NCBI RefSeq assembly: GCF_002086635.1
Contig: NZ_MVHD01000038.1
Coordinates: 1-54,332 of the forward strand
Direction: 5' to 3'
Length of the DNA: 54,332 nucleotides
From: Mycobacterium alsense
Lineage (GTDB): Bacteria > Actinomycetota > Actinomycetes > Mycobacteriales > Mycobacteriaceae
How positions within the stretch are numbered: the first letter of the stretch is position 1; the number at the start of each line of letters is the position of its first letter. Shown here in pieces: positions 8,056 to 16,352 of the stretch. The notes under the pieces were generated by a model. It did not search any database. It was not told the DNA's origin and saw only the letters and a list, made by a program, of their open reading frames with translations. Made by a program: the position numbers and the translations under genes.

Positions 8056-9162
8056 GTGACCGAGCTGCAGCACGGACCGCTGGACGATCGCCATCGCGAA
8101 TTGGGCGCGAACTTCGCCGAGTTCGGCGGCTGGTCGATGCCGGTGTCCTACGCCGGCACGGTCAGCGAACACAACGCCACCCGAAACGCGGTCGGCCTGT
8201 TCGACGTCAGCCACCTGGGCAAGGCGCTGGTGCGCGGGCCGGGCGCGGCCCGATTCGTCAACGCCGCGCTGACCAACGACCTGGCCCGCATCGGGCCGGG
8301 CCAGGCGCAATACACGTTGTGCTGCACCGAATCCGGCGGCGTCATCGATGATTTGATCGCCTACTACGTCGCCGACGACGAGATCTTCCTGGTGCCCAAC
8401 GCCGCCAACACCGTGGCGGTGGTCGACGCGCTGCGCGCGGCCGCCGGCGCCGGTTCGGGGGCCGGCCTGACCATCACCAACGAGCATCGCTCGTATGCGG
8501 TGCTGGCCGTGCAGGGCCCGCGGTCGGCGGAGGTGCTCGGCGCGCTGGGGCTGCCGCACGACATGGACTACATGGGTTACGCCGACGCGACCTACGCGGG
8601 CGTGCCGGTGCGCGTGTGCCGCACCGGCTACACCGGGGAGCACGGCTACGAGCTGCTGCCGCCGTGGGACGACGCGGGCGTGGTGTTCGACGCGCTGATC
8701 GACGCGGTGGGCGCGGCCGGGGGAGAGCCCGCCGGGCTGGGAGCGCGCGACACGCTGCGCACCGAGATGGGCTATCCGCTGCACGGGCACGAGCTTTCGC
8801 TCGACATCTCACCGCTGCAGGCCCGGTGCGGCTGGGCGGTCGGCTGGAAGAAGGACGCGTTCTTCGGCCGCGACGCGCTGCTGGCCGAGAAGGCGGCCGG
8901 GCCGCGCCGGCTGCTGCGCGGGCTGCGGATGGTCGGCCGCGGGGTGTTGCGTCCCGGGCTGACCGTGCTGGCCGGCGACAGACCGGTCGGTGTCACCACC
9001 TCCGGGACGTTCTCGCCGACGCTGCAGGCCGGCATCGGGCTGGCGCTGATCGACACCGACGCCGGAATCGAGGACGGCCAGCGCATCACCGTCGACGTCC
9101 GCGGCCGCCCCGCCGAGTGCGAGGTGGTCCGCCCGCCGTTCGTCGCCGCGAAAACCCGCTAG
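8056..9162 (+). CDS. gcvT: Aminomethyltransferase, glycine cleavage T protein
   Basis: The T protein of the glycine cleavage system transfers the methylene group from lipoyl-H protein to tetrahydrofolate. At 368 residues it has the family length. Visible motifs are GLFDVSHLGK near the N-terminus, GGVIDDL in the folate-binding region, GYTGEHGYEL, the RDTLRTEMGYPLHGHEL segment, and GWAVGWKKDAFFGRDAL in the C-terminal domain. The start is GTG at 8056, directly preceded by a leaderless-type promoter. It lies 56 nt upstream of ilvE, which has its own promoter. Ortholog of Rv2211c. Confidence 0.95.
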   Translation: MTELQHGPLDDRHRELGANFAEFGGWSMPVSYAGTVSEHNATRNAVGLFDVSHLGKALVRGPGAARFVNAALTNDLARIGPGQAQYTLCCTESGGVIDDLIAYYVADDEIFLVPNAANTVAVVDALRAAAGAGSGAGLTITNEHRSYAVLAVQGPRSAEVLGALGLPHDMDYMGYADATYAGVPVRVCRTGYTGEHGYELLPPWDDAGVVFDALIDAVGAAGGEPAGLGARDTLRTEMGYPLHGHELSLDISPLQARCGWAVGWKKDAFFGRDALLAEKAAGPRRLLRGLRMVGRGVLRPGLTVLAGDRPVGVTTSGTFSPTLQAGIGLALIDTDAGIEDGQRITVDVRGRPAECEVVRPPFVAAKTR

Positions 9163-9205
9163 TCGCCCGGGGTTGGCGTGGCAAAAATCCAGTGGCGCAC
9201 GGATA

Positions 9206-9211
9206 TAGAAT
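9206..9211 (+). promoter_or_regulatory. -10 element for leaderless ilvE
   Basis: TAGAAT, within the longer TATAGAAT, lies 7 nt before the ilvE ATG at 9219. No ribosome site is present between them. This is one of the best TANNNT-N7-ATG examples in the window. Confidence 0.65.
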
Positions 9212-9218
9212 CGGCGGC

Positions 9219-10325
9219 ATGACCAGCGGCTCGCTCGAGTTCACCGTTGCGCGCACGTCCAATCCCGCGACCGACGCACAGCGCGAATCAGTCCTGGCCG
9301 AGCCGGGTTTCGGCAAATACTTCACCGACCACATGGTGTCGATCGACTACACCGACGGCAAGGGTTGGCACGACGCGCGTGTCGTGCCCTACGGCCCGAT
9401 CGAGCTGGACCCGTCGGCGCTGGTGCTGCACTACGCGCAGGAGGTATTCGAGGGCCTCAAGGCCTACCGCTGGGCGGACGGGTCGATCGTGTCGTTTCGC
9501 GCGGAGGCCAATGCGGCCCGGATGCGATCGTCGGCGCGCCGGCTGGCGATTCCCGAACTGCCCGAAGGCCTGTTCGTCGAATCCCTTCGCCAGCTCATCG
9601 CCGTCGACAAGGCCTGGGTGCCGCCGGCCGGCGGCGAGGAGGCGCTGTATCTGCGTCCGTTCATTTTCGCCACCGAGTCCGGTCTGGGGGTGCGGCCGGC
9701 CAAGCAGTACCGCTACCTGGTGATCGCCTCCCCGGCCGGCGCCTACTTCAAGGGCGGCATCAGCCCCGTCACCGTCTGGGTGTCGACGGAATACGTGCGG
9801 GCCAGCCCGGGCGGCACCGGCGCCGCCAAGTTCGGCGGGAACTACGCCGCCTCGCTGCTCGCCCAGGCCGAGGCGGCCGAAAACGATTGCGAGCAGGTGG
9901 TCTGGCTGGACGCCGTCGAACGCCGCTACGTCGAGGAGATGGGCGGCATGAACATCTTCTTCGTGCTCGGCAGCGGTGGATCGGCGCGCCTGGTCACCCC
10001 CGAGCTGTCCGGCTCGCTGCTGCCCGGCATCACGCGAGATTCGTTGCTGCAGTTGGCAATCGACGCCGGATTCGCCGTCGAGGAACGCAAGGTCGATATC
10101 GACGAGTGGCAGAAGAAGGCCGCCGCCGGCGAGATCACCGAGGTGTTCGCGTGCGGCACGGCGGCGGTCATCACCCCGATCGCGCGGGTGAAGTACGGAG
10201 AGTCCGAATTCACCATCGCCGACGGGCAACCGGGCGAGGTCACGATGGCGCTGCGCGACACGCTCACCGGGATCCAGCGGGGCACGTTCGCCGACACCCA
10301 CGGCTGGATGTCCCGGCTGGGCTGA
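9219..10325 (+). CDS. ilvE: Branched-chain amino acid aminotransferase
   Basis: This PLP-dependent fold-IV transaminase interconverts Leu, Ile and Val with their 2-oxo acids, and in mycobacteria also performs the last step of methionine regeneration. The 368 residues equal the H37Rv enzyme. The Schiff-base lysine is K204 in AAKFGGNYAAS. Other conserved pieces are LHYAQEVFEGLKAYR near 70 and EEMGGMNIFFV. The phosphate-binding CGTAAVITPI segment is near the C-terminus. The ATG at 9219 is set by the family N-terminus and by the -10 element 7 nt upstream. Ortholog of Rv2210c. Confidence 0.96.
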   Translation: MTSGSLEFTVARTSNPATDAQRESVLAEPGFGKYFTDHMVSIDYTDGKGWHDARVVPYGPIELDPSALVLHYAQEVFEGLKAYRWADGSIVSFRAEANAARMRSSARRLAIPELPEGLFVESLRQLIAVDKAWVPPAGGEEALYLRPFIFATESGLGVRPAKQYRYLVIASPAGAYFKGGISPVTVWVSTEYVRASPGGTGAAKFGGNYAASLLAQAEAAENDCEQVVWLDAVERRYVEEMGGMNIFFVLGSGGSARLVTPELSGSLLPGITRDSLLQLAIDAGFAVEERKVDIDEWQKKAAAGEITEVFACGTAAVITPIARVKYGESEFTIADGQPGEVTMALRDTLTGIQRGTFADTHGWMSRLG

Positions 10326-10332
10326 CAGCGAA

Positions 10333-11667
10333 TTGCCCCGCCGATTGGACGCCCAGCGCCCGGCCGCCCCGCGCTGGGCGCCGTCGGCGATCCTGGTGGC
10401 GGCCACCGCGGCCTGGGCGACGGCGTTTGGTCTGGTCCAGCTGGTCCGGATGCGCAGCGGCCAGCCCGGCTACATCGACGCGCTGGTCTACCGCGCCGGG
10501 GGCCACGCGCTGCTCGCCGGCCACCCGCTCTACGCCCCGGACTTCGCGGCGGTCAACCACTCGCCGGGCGGGCTGCCCTTCACCTATCCGCCGTTCGCCG
10601 CGCTGCTGTTCGTCCCGCTGGCGATCGTGCCCGCGGGCGCGGCGATCGCCGCGCTCGTGGTCCTCAACGCCGCCGCCTGCGCGGGCCTGTTCGGCATCCT
10701 GCTCGCCGCCGCGCACGACCGGTGGGACCGCCTGCGGGGCCGGCGCTGGTTGACGGCGCCGACGTCGGCCAGGGCCGCGACCGTCGCGCTGGCCGCGGCG
10801 ATGGTCTTCGCGCTCAGCACCCCGGTCCAGGGCAACTTCACCTACGGACAGCTCGACCTGATCCTGGCCGCCGCGGTGGCGGTCGACGTGCTGGCGCCTT
10901 CGACGCCGTGGCCACGCGGGCTGCTGGTCGGCCTCGCCGCGGCGGTCAAGCTGACCCCCGCGGTGTTCATCGGCTATTTCCTGGTGACCCGGCAGTGGCG
11001 GGCGCTGGCCGTGTCGCTGGGCGCCGCGGCGTTCGCGGTGCTGGCCGGTTGGCTGGTGGCGCCCTCGGACACCGTGCGCTACTTCACCGAGACCGCCTTC
11101 GACCCCGCGCGCATCGGCCAGCTGCGGTTCGCGTCCAACCAGTCGCTGCGCGGGGTCATCGAGCGCATCCCCGCCCTCGACCCGGTGCGGGGCCCCGTCG
11201 CGGCGGGCGCGACGCTCGCGGTGCTGGCCCTGGCCGTCGTCGCGATCGCGGTCAACCGGCGCTCCGGGGACACGGTCGCGGCGCTGCTGTCCGCCGCGTT
11301 CATCGGCCTGCTCTGTTCGCCGGTGTCGTGGGGTCATCACTGGCTGTGGCTGTCGGCGGCGGCCGTATACGCGCTGACGCGCTGGGCGGCGGCCGGCGGC
11401 GCGGCGAACCTGGTCGCCGGGGTCGCCACGGCCGCGGTGGTGCTGGTCCCGCCCTGGCTCTTCCTGCCGCACGACAACGGCCGGGAGCGGCTGTGGAGCG
11501 GGTTCGAACACCTGATGGGCGGCGCGTGGGCGCTCACCGCTCTGGCGCTGCTCGCGTGGTTCGCGACGCCGCGCAACCTCGTCAGCCCACCCGCGCCAGA
11601 CCCGCCAGCGCCACCGCGCTCACCGTCGTGGTCAGTTCGATCGCGGCGCCCAGCACGTCGCCGGTGA
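10333..11667 (+). CDS. GT87-type polyprenyl-phosphate-mannose-dependent mannosyltransferase-like membrane protein
   Basis: This 444-residue integral membrane protein has about ten hydrophobic segments and the GT-C hallmarks of the GT87 (DUF2029) family: an acidic first loop (GYIDALVYRAGG), a proline-aromatic FTYPPFAALLF motif, QGNFTYGQLDLIL, the AVKLTPAVF segment and SPVSWGHHWLW. The same motifs occur in PimE and in the Rv2181-like gene at 39974, so transfer of mannose from decaprenyl-phosphate-mannose outside the membrane is likely. The acceptor is unknown. The best start is TTG at 10333, 7 nt after the ilvE stop, with no clear ribosome site. The 3' end overlaps convergent cobS by 86 nt. Confidence 0.82.
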   Translation: MPRRLDAQRPAAPRWAPSAILVAATAAWATAFGLVQLVRMRSGQPGYIDALVYRAGGHALLAGHPLYAPDFAAVNHSPGGLPFTYPPFAALLFVPLAIVPAGAAIAALVVLNAAACAGLFGILLAAAHDRWDRLRGRRWLTAPTSARAATVALAAAMVFALSTPVQGNFTYGQLDLILAAAVAVDVLAPSTPWPRGLLVGLAAAVKLTPAVFIGYFLVTRQWRALAVSLGAAAFAVLAGWLVAPSDTVRYFTETAFDPARIGQLRFASNQSLRGVIERIPALDPVRGPVAAGATLAVLALAVVAIAVNRRSGDTVAALLSAAFIGLLCSPVSWGHHWLWLSAAAVYALTRWAAAGGAANLVAGVATAAVVLVPPWLFLPHDNGRERLWSGFEHLMGGAWALTALALLAWFATPRNLVSPPAPDPPAPPRSPSWSVRSRRPARRR

Positions 11668-12322
11668 TGCCGCCGAACCGGCGCACGCAATGCCCCACCA
11701 GGGCCGCGCCGCCGGCCACCGCCGCCAGCACCGCCGCCGGCCCCTGCCACGGCCGCGGCCCGGCCGCCAGCGCAACCGCCAGCAGCGCCACCAGCCACGC
11801 GGCCACGACCGGCGCGGGCTGGCTGCCGGCCACCCGGGCGCCCAGCGCGCTGCCCTCGGCCGCGGGCACCGAGCGGCGACAGGCCAGCACCGCGGCGACC
11901 CGCCCGGCAAAGACCGCCAGGAGGACGTCGGCCGGTGTCAGCGCGGAGAAGGCCAGCCCCTGCAGCAGGATCACCAGCACCACCGCCGCCACCCCGAACG
12001 GGCCGGTCGATCCGTCGCGCATCACCGCCAGCGCGCGCCGCGGCGGGCCGTAACAGCCCAGCCCGTCGGCGGTGTCGGCGACGCCGTCGATGTGCAGCCC
12101 CCGGGTCGCCAGCAGCAGCGCCGCCACGGCGAGCAGGCCGGGCAGCGGGCTGGACACACCGAAAACCCAAGCGCCACACCAGGTCACGCCCGCGGCCAGC
12201 GCGCCCAGCGCGGCACCGACCACGGGCAGCGCGGTCATCGCGCCCCGGCCCATCGGCGCGCGCAGTGACCCCGGTACGGGCAGCACCGTGCCGAACGCGA
12301 AAGCCGTTGCCACAGAGCGCAT
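11582..12322 (-). CDS. cobS: Adenosylcobinamide-GDP ribazoletransferase (cobalamin synthase)
   Basis: This 246-residue integral membrane enzyme joins adenosylcobinamide-GDP and alpha-ribazole (phosphate) to make cobalamin (phosphate), the last assembly step. The signature Asp cluster HIDGVADTADGLG, which binds Mg2+, is near residue 80, and DGSTGPFG follows. Several hydrophobic helices fill the rest. The ATG overlaps the cobT stop in TGATG, so translation is coupled. The 3' end overlaps the convergent glycosyltransferase gene. Ortholog of Rv2208. Confidence 0.94.
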   Translation of the reverse strand: MRSVATAFAFGTVLPVPGSLRAPMGRGAMTALPVVGAALGALAAGVTWCGAWVFGVSSPLPGLLAVAALLLATRGLHIDGVADTADGLGCYGPPRRALAVMRDGSTGPFGVAAVVLVILLQGLAFSALTPADVLLAVFAGRVAAVLACRRSVPAAEGSALGARVAGSQPAPVVAAWLVALLAVALAAGPRPWQGPAAVLAAVAGGAALVGHCVRRFGGITGDVLGAAIELTTTVSAVALAGLARVG

Positions 12323-13377
12323 CACGGAGGCGGGGTGGGGGAGGGCCCGGCTACCCCGGCCTCGGAAAAGGTCGCCATCGACGACAGGGCGGCCACCGCG
12401 GCGCGCAGCACCGGCAGCGCGACCGCGGCCCCGGTTCCCTCGCCGAGCCGCATGCGCAGGTCCAGGATCGGGTCCAGCTCGAGGGCGGCGAGGGCCAACT
12501 GATGGCCCGGCTCGGGGGACCGGTGACCGGCCCGCCACCAGTGCCGGGCGCCGGGCGCCAGCCGTTCGGCGACCAACGCGGCGGCGGTCACCGCCATGCC
12601 GTCGAGCAGCAGCGGGGTGCGCCGCACCGCGGCCTGCGCGCAAAAGCCGGCCATCGCCGCCAGATCCGCCCCGCCGCCGCAGCGCAGCAGCCCGACCGGG
12701 TCGGGCAACACCGCCCGCGCCCGGAACAGGGCGTCGCGCACCGCCGCGGTCTTGCGCGCCCAGCCCGCGTCGTCGATCCCCGTCCCCCAGCCGACCACCG
12801 CGACCGGCTCGTTGTTCGTCAGCGCCGCCACCAAAACCGCCGCGGCCGTGGTGTTTCCGATCCCCATGTCGCCCGCGATGAGCAAGTCGGCTCCGGCGTC
12901 GACCTCCTCGTCGGCGATGGCCCGCCCCGCGGTGAGCGCGGCCGCCGTCTCGTCGTCGGACAGCGCGTCGCCCACCGTGATGTCGTCGCTGCCGCGCCGC
13001 ACCTTGTGCGCGCCGATGCGCTCCGAGGCCGCCTCGGCGTCGACGGCCAGGTCGGCGAGTCGCACCGTCGCGCCGGCCACGTTCGCCAGCACGTTGATCG
13101 CCGCGCCGCCGGCGTCGATGTTCGCGACCATCTGGGCGGTGACCTCCGGCGGGTAGGCCGACACCCGCGCCCGCGCGACGCCGTGGTCGCCCGCGAAGAC
13201 CACCACCCGGGCGCGCTCGAATTGCCTTGGCGGGCAACGCCCCTGGCACGACGCGACCCACGCCGACAGGTCCTCGAGGCGGCCCAGCGCGCCGCGCGGC
13301 TTGGTCAGCGTGTCCTGGCGGGCGCGGGCGGCGGCGGCGGCGCCCGCGTCGGGCGGCGGCACTGGCGCGAATTCCAT
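12322..13377 (-). CDS. cobT: Nicotinate-nucleotide-dimethylbenzimidazole phosphoribosyltransferase
   Basis: CobT makes alpha-ribazole 5'-phosphate from nicotinate mononucleotide and dimethylbenzimidazole, the lower ligand of B12. The 351-residue protein has the N-terminal TKPRGALGRLEDL segment, FAGDHGVA, the glycine-rich GDMGIGNTTAAA motif and the catalytic glutamate E313 in RLGEGTGA. The ATG at 13375-13377 is chosen because it overlaps the cobU stop in TGATG, as cobT and cobS also do; an upstream in-frame start at 13440 lies inside cobU. Middle gene of a tightly coupled cobU-cobT-cobS operon. Ortholog of Rv2207. Confidence 0.95.
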   Translation of the reverse strand: MEFAPVPPPDAGAAAAARARQDTLTKPRGALGRLEDLSAWVASCQGRCPPRQFERARVVVFAGDHGVARARVSAYPPEVTAQMVANIDAGGAAINVLANVAGATVRLADLAVDAEAASERIGAHKVRRGSDDITVGDALSDDETAAALTAGRAIADEEVDAGADLLIAGDMGIGNTTAAAVLVAALTNNEPVAVVGWGTGIDDAGWARKTAAVRDALFRARAVLPDPVGLLRCGGGADLAAMAGFCAQAAVRRTPLLLDGMAVTAAALVAERLAPGARHWWRAGHRSPEPGHQLALAALELDPILDLRMRLGEGTGAAVALPVLRAAVAALSSMATFSEAGVAGPSPTPPP

Positions 13378-13913
13378 CACGCCCCCGGCGGTTTGATCTG
13401 CACGGCCTGCCCGGCCACCACCAGCACCACGCGATCGCACGCCGCCGCGACCCGCTGGTTAAGGCAGCCCAGTTCGTCGGCGAAGCGGCGCCCCGACGCG
13501 GTGGCCGGCACCACGGTCAGCCCGACCTCCGGGCTGACCAGCATCAGCGTGGAACCGAATTCGCCGATGGCGGCGACCATCTCGGCGACGGGCGCCGCCC
13601 CCGACCCGCCGGCCCAGCCGTTGTTGCGGTCCAGCGCGCCGGTGAGCCAGCCGCCGAGGTCGTCGACGAGCGTGGGGGTGCCCGGCGACCGCCGCAACTG
13701 CGCCGCGACGTCGTCGGTTTCGACCGTCGACCAATGCGCGGGCCGGCGCTCGCGGTGGCCCGCGATCCGGGCCGCCCACGCCGGGTCGTTCCCGCCCGGC
13801 GGCGCGGGGGCGAGATAGCGCACCGGCTGGCCGGGCGGCAGCGACGTGGCGATGGCCTCCTCGGCCCAACGGGACTTGCCCGACCTGATCCCGCCGAGCA
13901 CCAGGGTGCGCAC
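13377..13913 (-). CDS. cobU: Adenosylcobinamide kinase / adenosylcobinamide-phosphate guanylyltransferase
   Basis: CobU phosphorylates adenosylcobinamide and then transfers GMP to it, supplying the substrate of CobS. The P-loop GGIRSGKS is at residues 7-14. RYLAPAPP follows, as does the late SPEVGLTVVPATASGRRFADELG segment typical of the family, then a terminal nucleotide-binding strand (VVLVVAGQAV). The length of 178 residues is normal. The start is GTG at 13911-13913. It is the first gene of the cob operon. As I recall, H37Rv keeps cobU elsewhere (Rv0254c), so the arrangement here is more complete. Confidence 0.93.
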   Translation of the reverse strand: MRTLVLGGIRSGKSRWAEEAIATSLPPGQPVRYLAPAPPGGNDPAWAARIAGHRERRPAHWSTVETDDVAAQLRRSPGTPTLVDDLGGWLTGALDRNNGWAGGSGAAPVAEMVAAIGEFGSTLMLVSPEVGLTVVPATASGRRFADELGCLNQRVAAACDRVVLVVAGQAVQIKPPGA

Positions 13914-13940
13914 CGGGATCAGAGGGCTCTCAGGCGCCGG

Positions 13941-14630
13941 TCAATCAACACTGCTGCCGCGCTCGACTAGGGGCCGGGGCGCCCGCATGCGGCGCAGTTG
14001 CGACGCCCGGCCCGCGGCGTAAAGGCCCAGCTTCCAACGGCTTTCGGTGTTGTCCGGGAACTTCGCGTCGACCAGCCTGCTGACCTTGCGCCCCAGGATG
14101 AGCCCGTCGACGGTCATGACGAGCATCAGCACCAGCATCGCCGGAGACGCGTACAGCTGCAGCTGCGGGACGCCGAACGACATGAACAACAGCAGCAGGG
14201 TCGCCGGCATGAACAGCCCGAGGACGTTGCGCCGCGAGTCCACCACGTCGCGCACGTAGCGCCTGATCGGTCCCTGGTCGCGCGGCAGCAGGTACGCCTC
14301 GTCGCCGGCCAGCATGCGCTCGCGGCGATCGGTCATCCGCGCGCGGCTGGCGGCGCGCTCGGCCCGCCGTTCCTCGCGGCTGAGTTTGGGGCCGGCCAGC
14401 GATTTACGCCGGGCCCGGGCCTCCGACGCGGTCATGGGCGCCGGCGCGACCGGGCCCTTCTTCGCGTTGCGGCGGGCTTCGCTGCGCTTCGGTGTGGGCC
14501 GGCCCTTGGGGCCGGTCCGGGTCGACCGCGGTGAGCCCCCGGCCGCGCCGCCGGCATCGCCCGGCACCGCCCCCTCGAGGTCGCCCTGCCGACCGTCCTC
14601 CCGGCTCCTCCTGCGGCCCATTAGCTTCAC
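13941..14630 (-). CDS. DUF3043 membrane protein
   Basis: This 229-residue protein corresponds to Rv2206. A long basic, low-complexity N-terminal half (GRRRSRED; SEARRNAKKG; LSREERRAERAASRARMTDRRE) is followed by RYVRDVVDSRRNVLG and two TM segments near the C-terminus. Function unknown; the charge pattern suggests a cytoplasmic tail that could bind RNA, DNA or anionic lipid. The GTG at 14628-14630 is preferred over the ATG at 14619-14621 because TAACCT lies exactly 7 nt before it, a leaderless promoter. It ends 28 nt upstream of cobU on the same strand. Confidence 0.85.
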   Translation of the reverse strand: MKLMGRRRSREDGRQGDLEGAVPGDAGGAAGGSPRSTRTGPKGRPTPKRSEARRNAKKGPVAPAPMTASEARARRKSLAGPKLSREERRAERAASRARMTDRRERMLAGDEAYLLPRDQGPIRRYVRDVVDSRRNVLGLFMPATLLLLFMSFGVPQLQLYASPAMLVLMLVMTVDGLILGRKVSRLVDAKFPDNTESRWKLGLYAAGRASQLRRMRAPRPLVERGSSVD

Positions 14631-14637
14631 AGTGGCC

Positions 14638-14643
14638 AGGTTA
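14638..14643 (-). promoter_or_regulatory. -10 element for leaderless DUF3043 gene
   Basis: TAACCT on the minus strand, then 7 nt, then GTG (14628-14630). The spacing decides the GTG start for this gene. Confidence 0.55.
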
Positions 14644-14718
14644 CTTCGGCCCAAGACGGCCCGGTAACGGCCCCGCAAGGCATTGTTATTAGCCATGCGC
14701 CAGCCCGGCGCTTGGACC

Positions 14719-14749
14719 TACGCTTACGGTGATGAACGGCTACCTGTGA
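14719..14749 (+). promoter_or_regulatory. Possible leaderless promoter with 5-codon upstream ORF
   Basis: TACGCT (14719-14724) lies 7 nt before an ATG at 14732 that opens a five-codon frame, MNGYL, with TGA at 14747-14749. That stop overlaps an ATG at 14749 in the sequence TGATG. The second ATG is in frame with the glycerate kinase gene, 24 codons upstream of its homology-supported start. This would be a leaderless mini-cistron coupled to the kinase. Confidence 0.4.
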
Positions 14750-14820
14750 TGGATGACGGCACGATGGCATCGGATGACGCTGCCGATGTCCTTGCGCCCG
14801 GGCGGCTTCGGCTGCCGGCC

Positions 14821-15897
14821 ATGCAGGTCCTGGTCGCCCCGGATTGCTACGGGGACAGCCTGTCGGCCGTGGAGGCCGCCGCCGCGATCGCGACCGGCTG
14901 GACCCGATCGCGTCCGGGCGACCGGTTCACCGTGGCGCCCCAGTCCGACGGCGGCCCCGGTTTCGTCGAGGTGCTGGCCAGCCGGCTGGGGGAGAAGCGT
15001 TCGCTGCGGGTGTACGGGCCGCTGGGGGAAACGGTGGAGGCCAAGTGGGTGTTCGACCCCGCCTCGTCGACCGCGTACCTGGAATGCGCGCAGGCCTGCG
15101 GCCTGAACCTGCTCGGCGGCCCGCCCACCCCGGAGACGGCGGTGGCCGCCGACAGCAGCGGCGTCGGGCAGCTCATCTACGAGGCGTTGCGGGTCGGGGC
15201 GACGCGGATCGTGGTCGGGCTGGGCGGCAGCGCGTGCACCGACGGCGGGAAGGGCATGATCACCCAGCTGGGCGGCCTGCAGGAGGCTCGGCACCGAATG
15301 ACCAACGTGGACCTGATCGCCGCCTCCGACACCGAATACCCGCTGCTGGGCCCGTGGGGCGCGGCGCGGGTGTTCGGGCCGCAGAAGGGCGCGGACACCG
15401 CCGCCGTCGCCGCGCTCGAGGTTCGCCTCGAGGCGTGGGCGCTCGAGCTGGAGGCCGCGGCCGGCCGGGACGTGAGCTCGGAGCCGGGCGCGGGGGCCGC
15501 CGGCGGCATCGGGGCCGGGCTGCTCGCGCTGGGCGGCCGGTGCGAGTCGGGCGCGGCGATCATCGCCGAACACACCCACCTGGCCGAGGAGCTGGAGGTC
15601 GCGGACATGATCGTCACCGGCGAGGGCCGGTTCGACGAGCAGTCGCTGTTCGGCAAGGTGGTGGGGTTCATCGCGGAGTCGGCGCGCCCGCTGGGGATCC
15701 CGGTGATCGTCCTGGCCGGGCAGGTCGGCCTGGAAAATTCCGCGGTGCGCTCCTCGGGCATCATGTCCGCGCTGTCGATCGCCGATTACGCCGGTTCGGT
15801 GCGGTTGGCGCAGGCCGACGCGGCCAACCAGCTGATGGGTCTGGCGTCCGAGGTGGCGGCGCGGCTCGGGAATAGCGGTCCGGCAGGGTACCGTTGA
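14821..15897 (+). CDS. Glycerate kinase family protein
   Basis: This protein of 358 residues (same as I recall for Rv2205c) belongs to the GlxK-type glycerate kinases, which phosphorylate D-glycerate with ATP. Key pieces are the N-terminal VLVAPDCYGDSLSA, PQSDGGPGFVEVL, the glycine-rich VGLGGSACTDGGKGM, EPGAGAAGGIGAGLLAL and VTGEGRFDEQSLFGK. The ATG at 14821 gives the family N-terminus, but no ribosome site is visible. An in-frame ATG at 14749 coupled to a tiny upstream frame would add 24 residues. Divergent from the DUF3043 gene. Confidence 0.9.
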   Translation: MQVLVAPDCYGDSLSAVEAAAAIATGWTRSRPGDRFTVAPQSDGGPGFVEVLASRLGEKRSLRVYGPLGETVEAKWVFDPASSTAYLECAQACGLNLLGGPPTPETAVAADSSGVGQLIYEALRVGATRIVVGLGGSACTDGGKGMITQLGGLQEARHRMTNVDLIAASDTEYPLLGPWGAARVFGPQKGADTAAVAALEVRLEAWALELEAAAGRDVSSEPGAGAAGGIGAGLLALGGRCESGAAIIAEHTHLAEELEVADMIVTGEGRFDEQSLFGKVVGFIAESARPLGIPVIVLAGQVGLENSAVRSSGIMSALSIADYAGSVRLAQADAANQLMGLASEVAARLGNSGPAGYR

Positions 15898-15982
15898 GGG
15901 AGTGGGTTTTACCCGGGCAGCGGAGCCCCACCGGACAGCCCCACCCAGACGACGATTTCCGCGAGGCACGTAGGAGAAAGCA

Positions 15983-16339
15983 ATGACGGTGCAAAACGAG
16001 TCGACCGCCAAGACCCACGGCGTGATCCTGACCGAATCCGCGGCCGCCAAGGCGAAGTCCCTGCTGGACCAGGAGGGCCGTGACGACCTGGCGCTGCGCA
16101 TCGCGGTGCAGCCCGGCGGATGCGCCGGCCTGCGCTACAACCTTTTTTTCGACGACCGGACGCTCGACGGCGACCTGACCGCGGAGTTCGGCGGCGTGAC
16201 CCTGACCGTCGACCGGATGAGCGCCCCCTACGTCGAGGGCGCGTCCATCGACTTCGTCGACACCATCGAGAAGCAGGGCTTCACCATCGACAACCCCAAC
16301 GCCACCGGTTCCTGCGCCTGCGGCGACTCGTTCAACTGA
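15983..16339 (+). CDS. erpA: A-type iron-sulfur cluster carrier (ErpA/IscA family)
   Basis: This 118-residue A-type carrier passes Fe-S clusters to apo-enzymes. The three cluster ligands are present: one Cys in PGGCAGLRY and the C-terminal pair in GSCACGDSF. AGGAG (15972-15976) is 6 nt before the ATG. It stands alone between the glycerate kinase and a convergent membrane protein gene whose end is 13 nt away. Ortholog of Rv2204c. The erpA name is by family; IscA-like is equally correct. Confidence 0.93.
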   Translation: MTVQNESTAKTHGVILTESAAAKAKSLLDQEGRDDLALRIAVQPGGCAGLRYNLFFDDRTLDGDLTAEFGGVTLTVDRMSAPYVEGASIDFVDTIEKQGFTIDNPNATGSCACGDSFN

Positions 16340-16352
16340 TCCGGCGACGGCG

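Noticed and set aside
13914..13940. Cobalamin riboswitch before cobU
   Set aside because: The gap is only 27 bp and the upstream sequence is coding DUF3043; no B12-box was seen.
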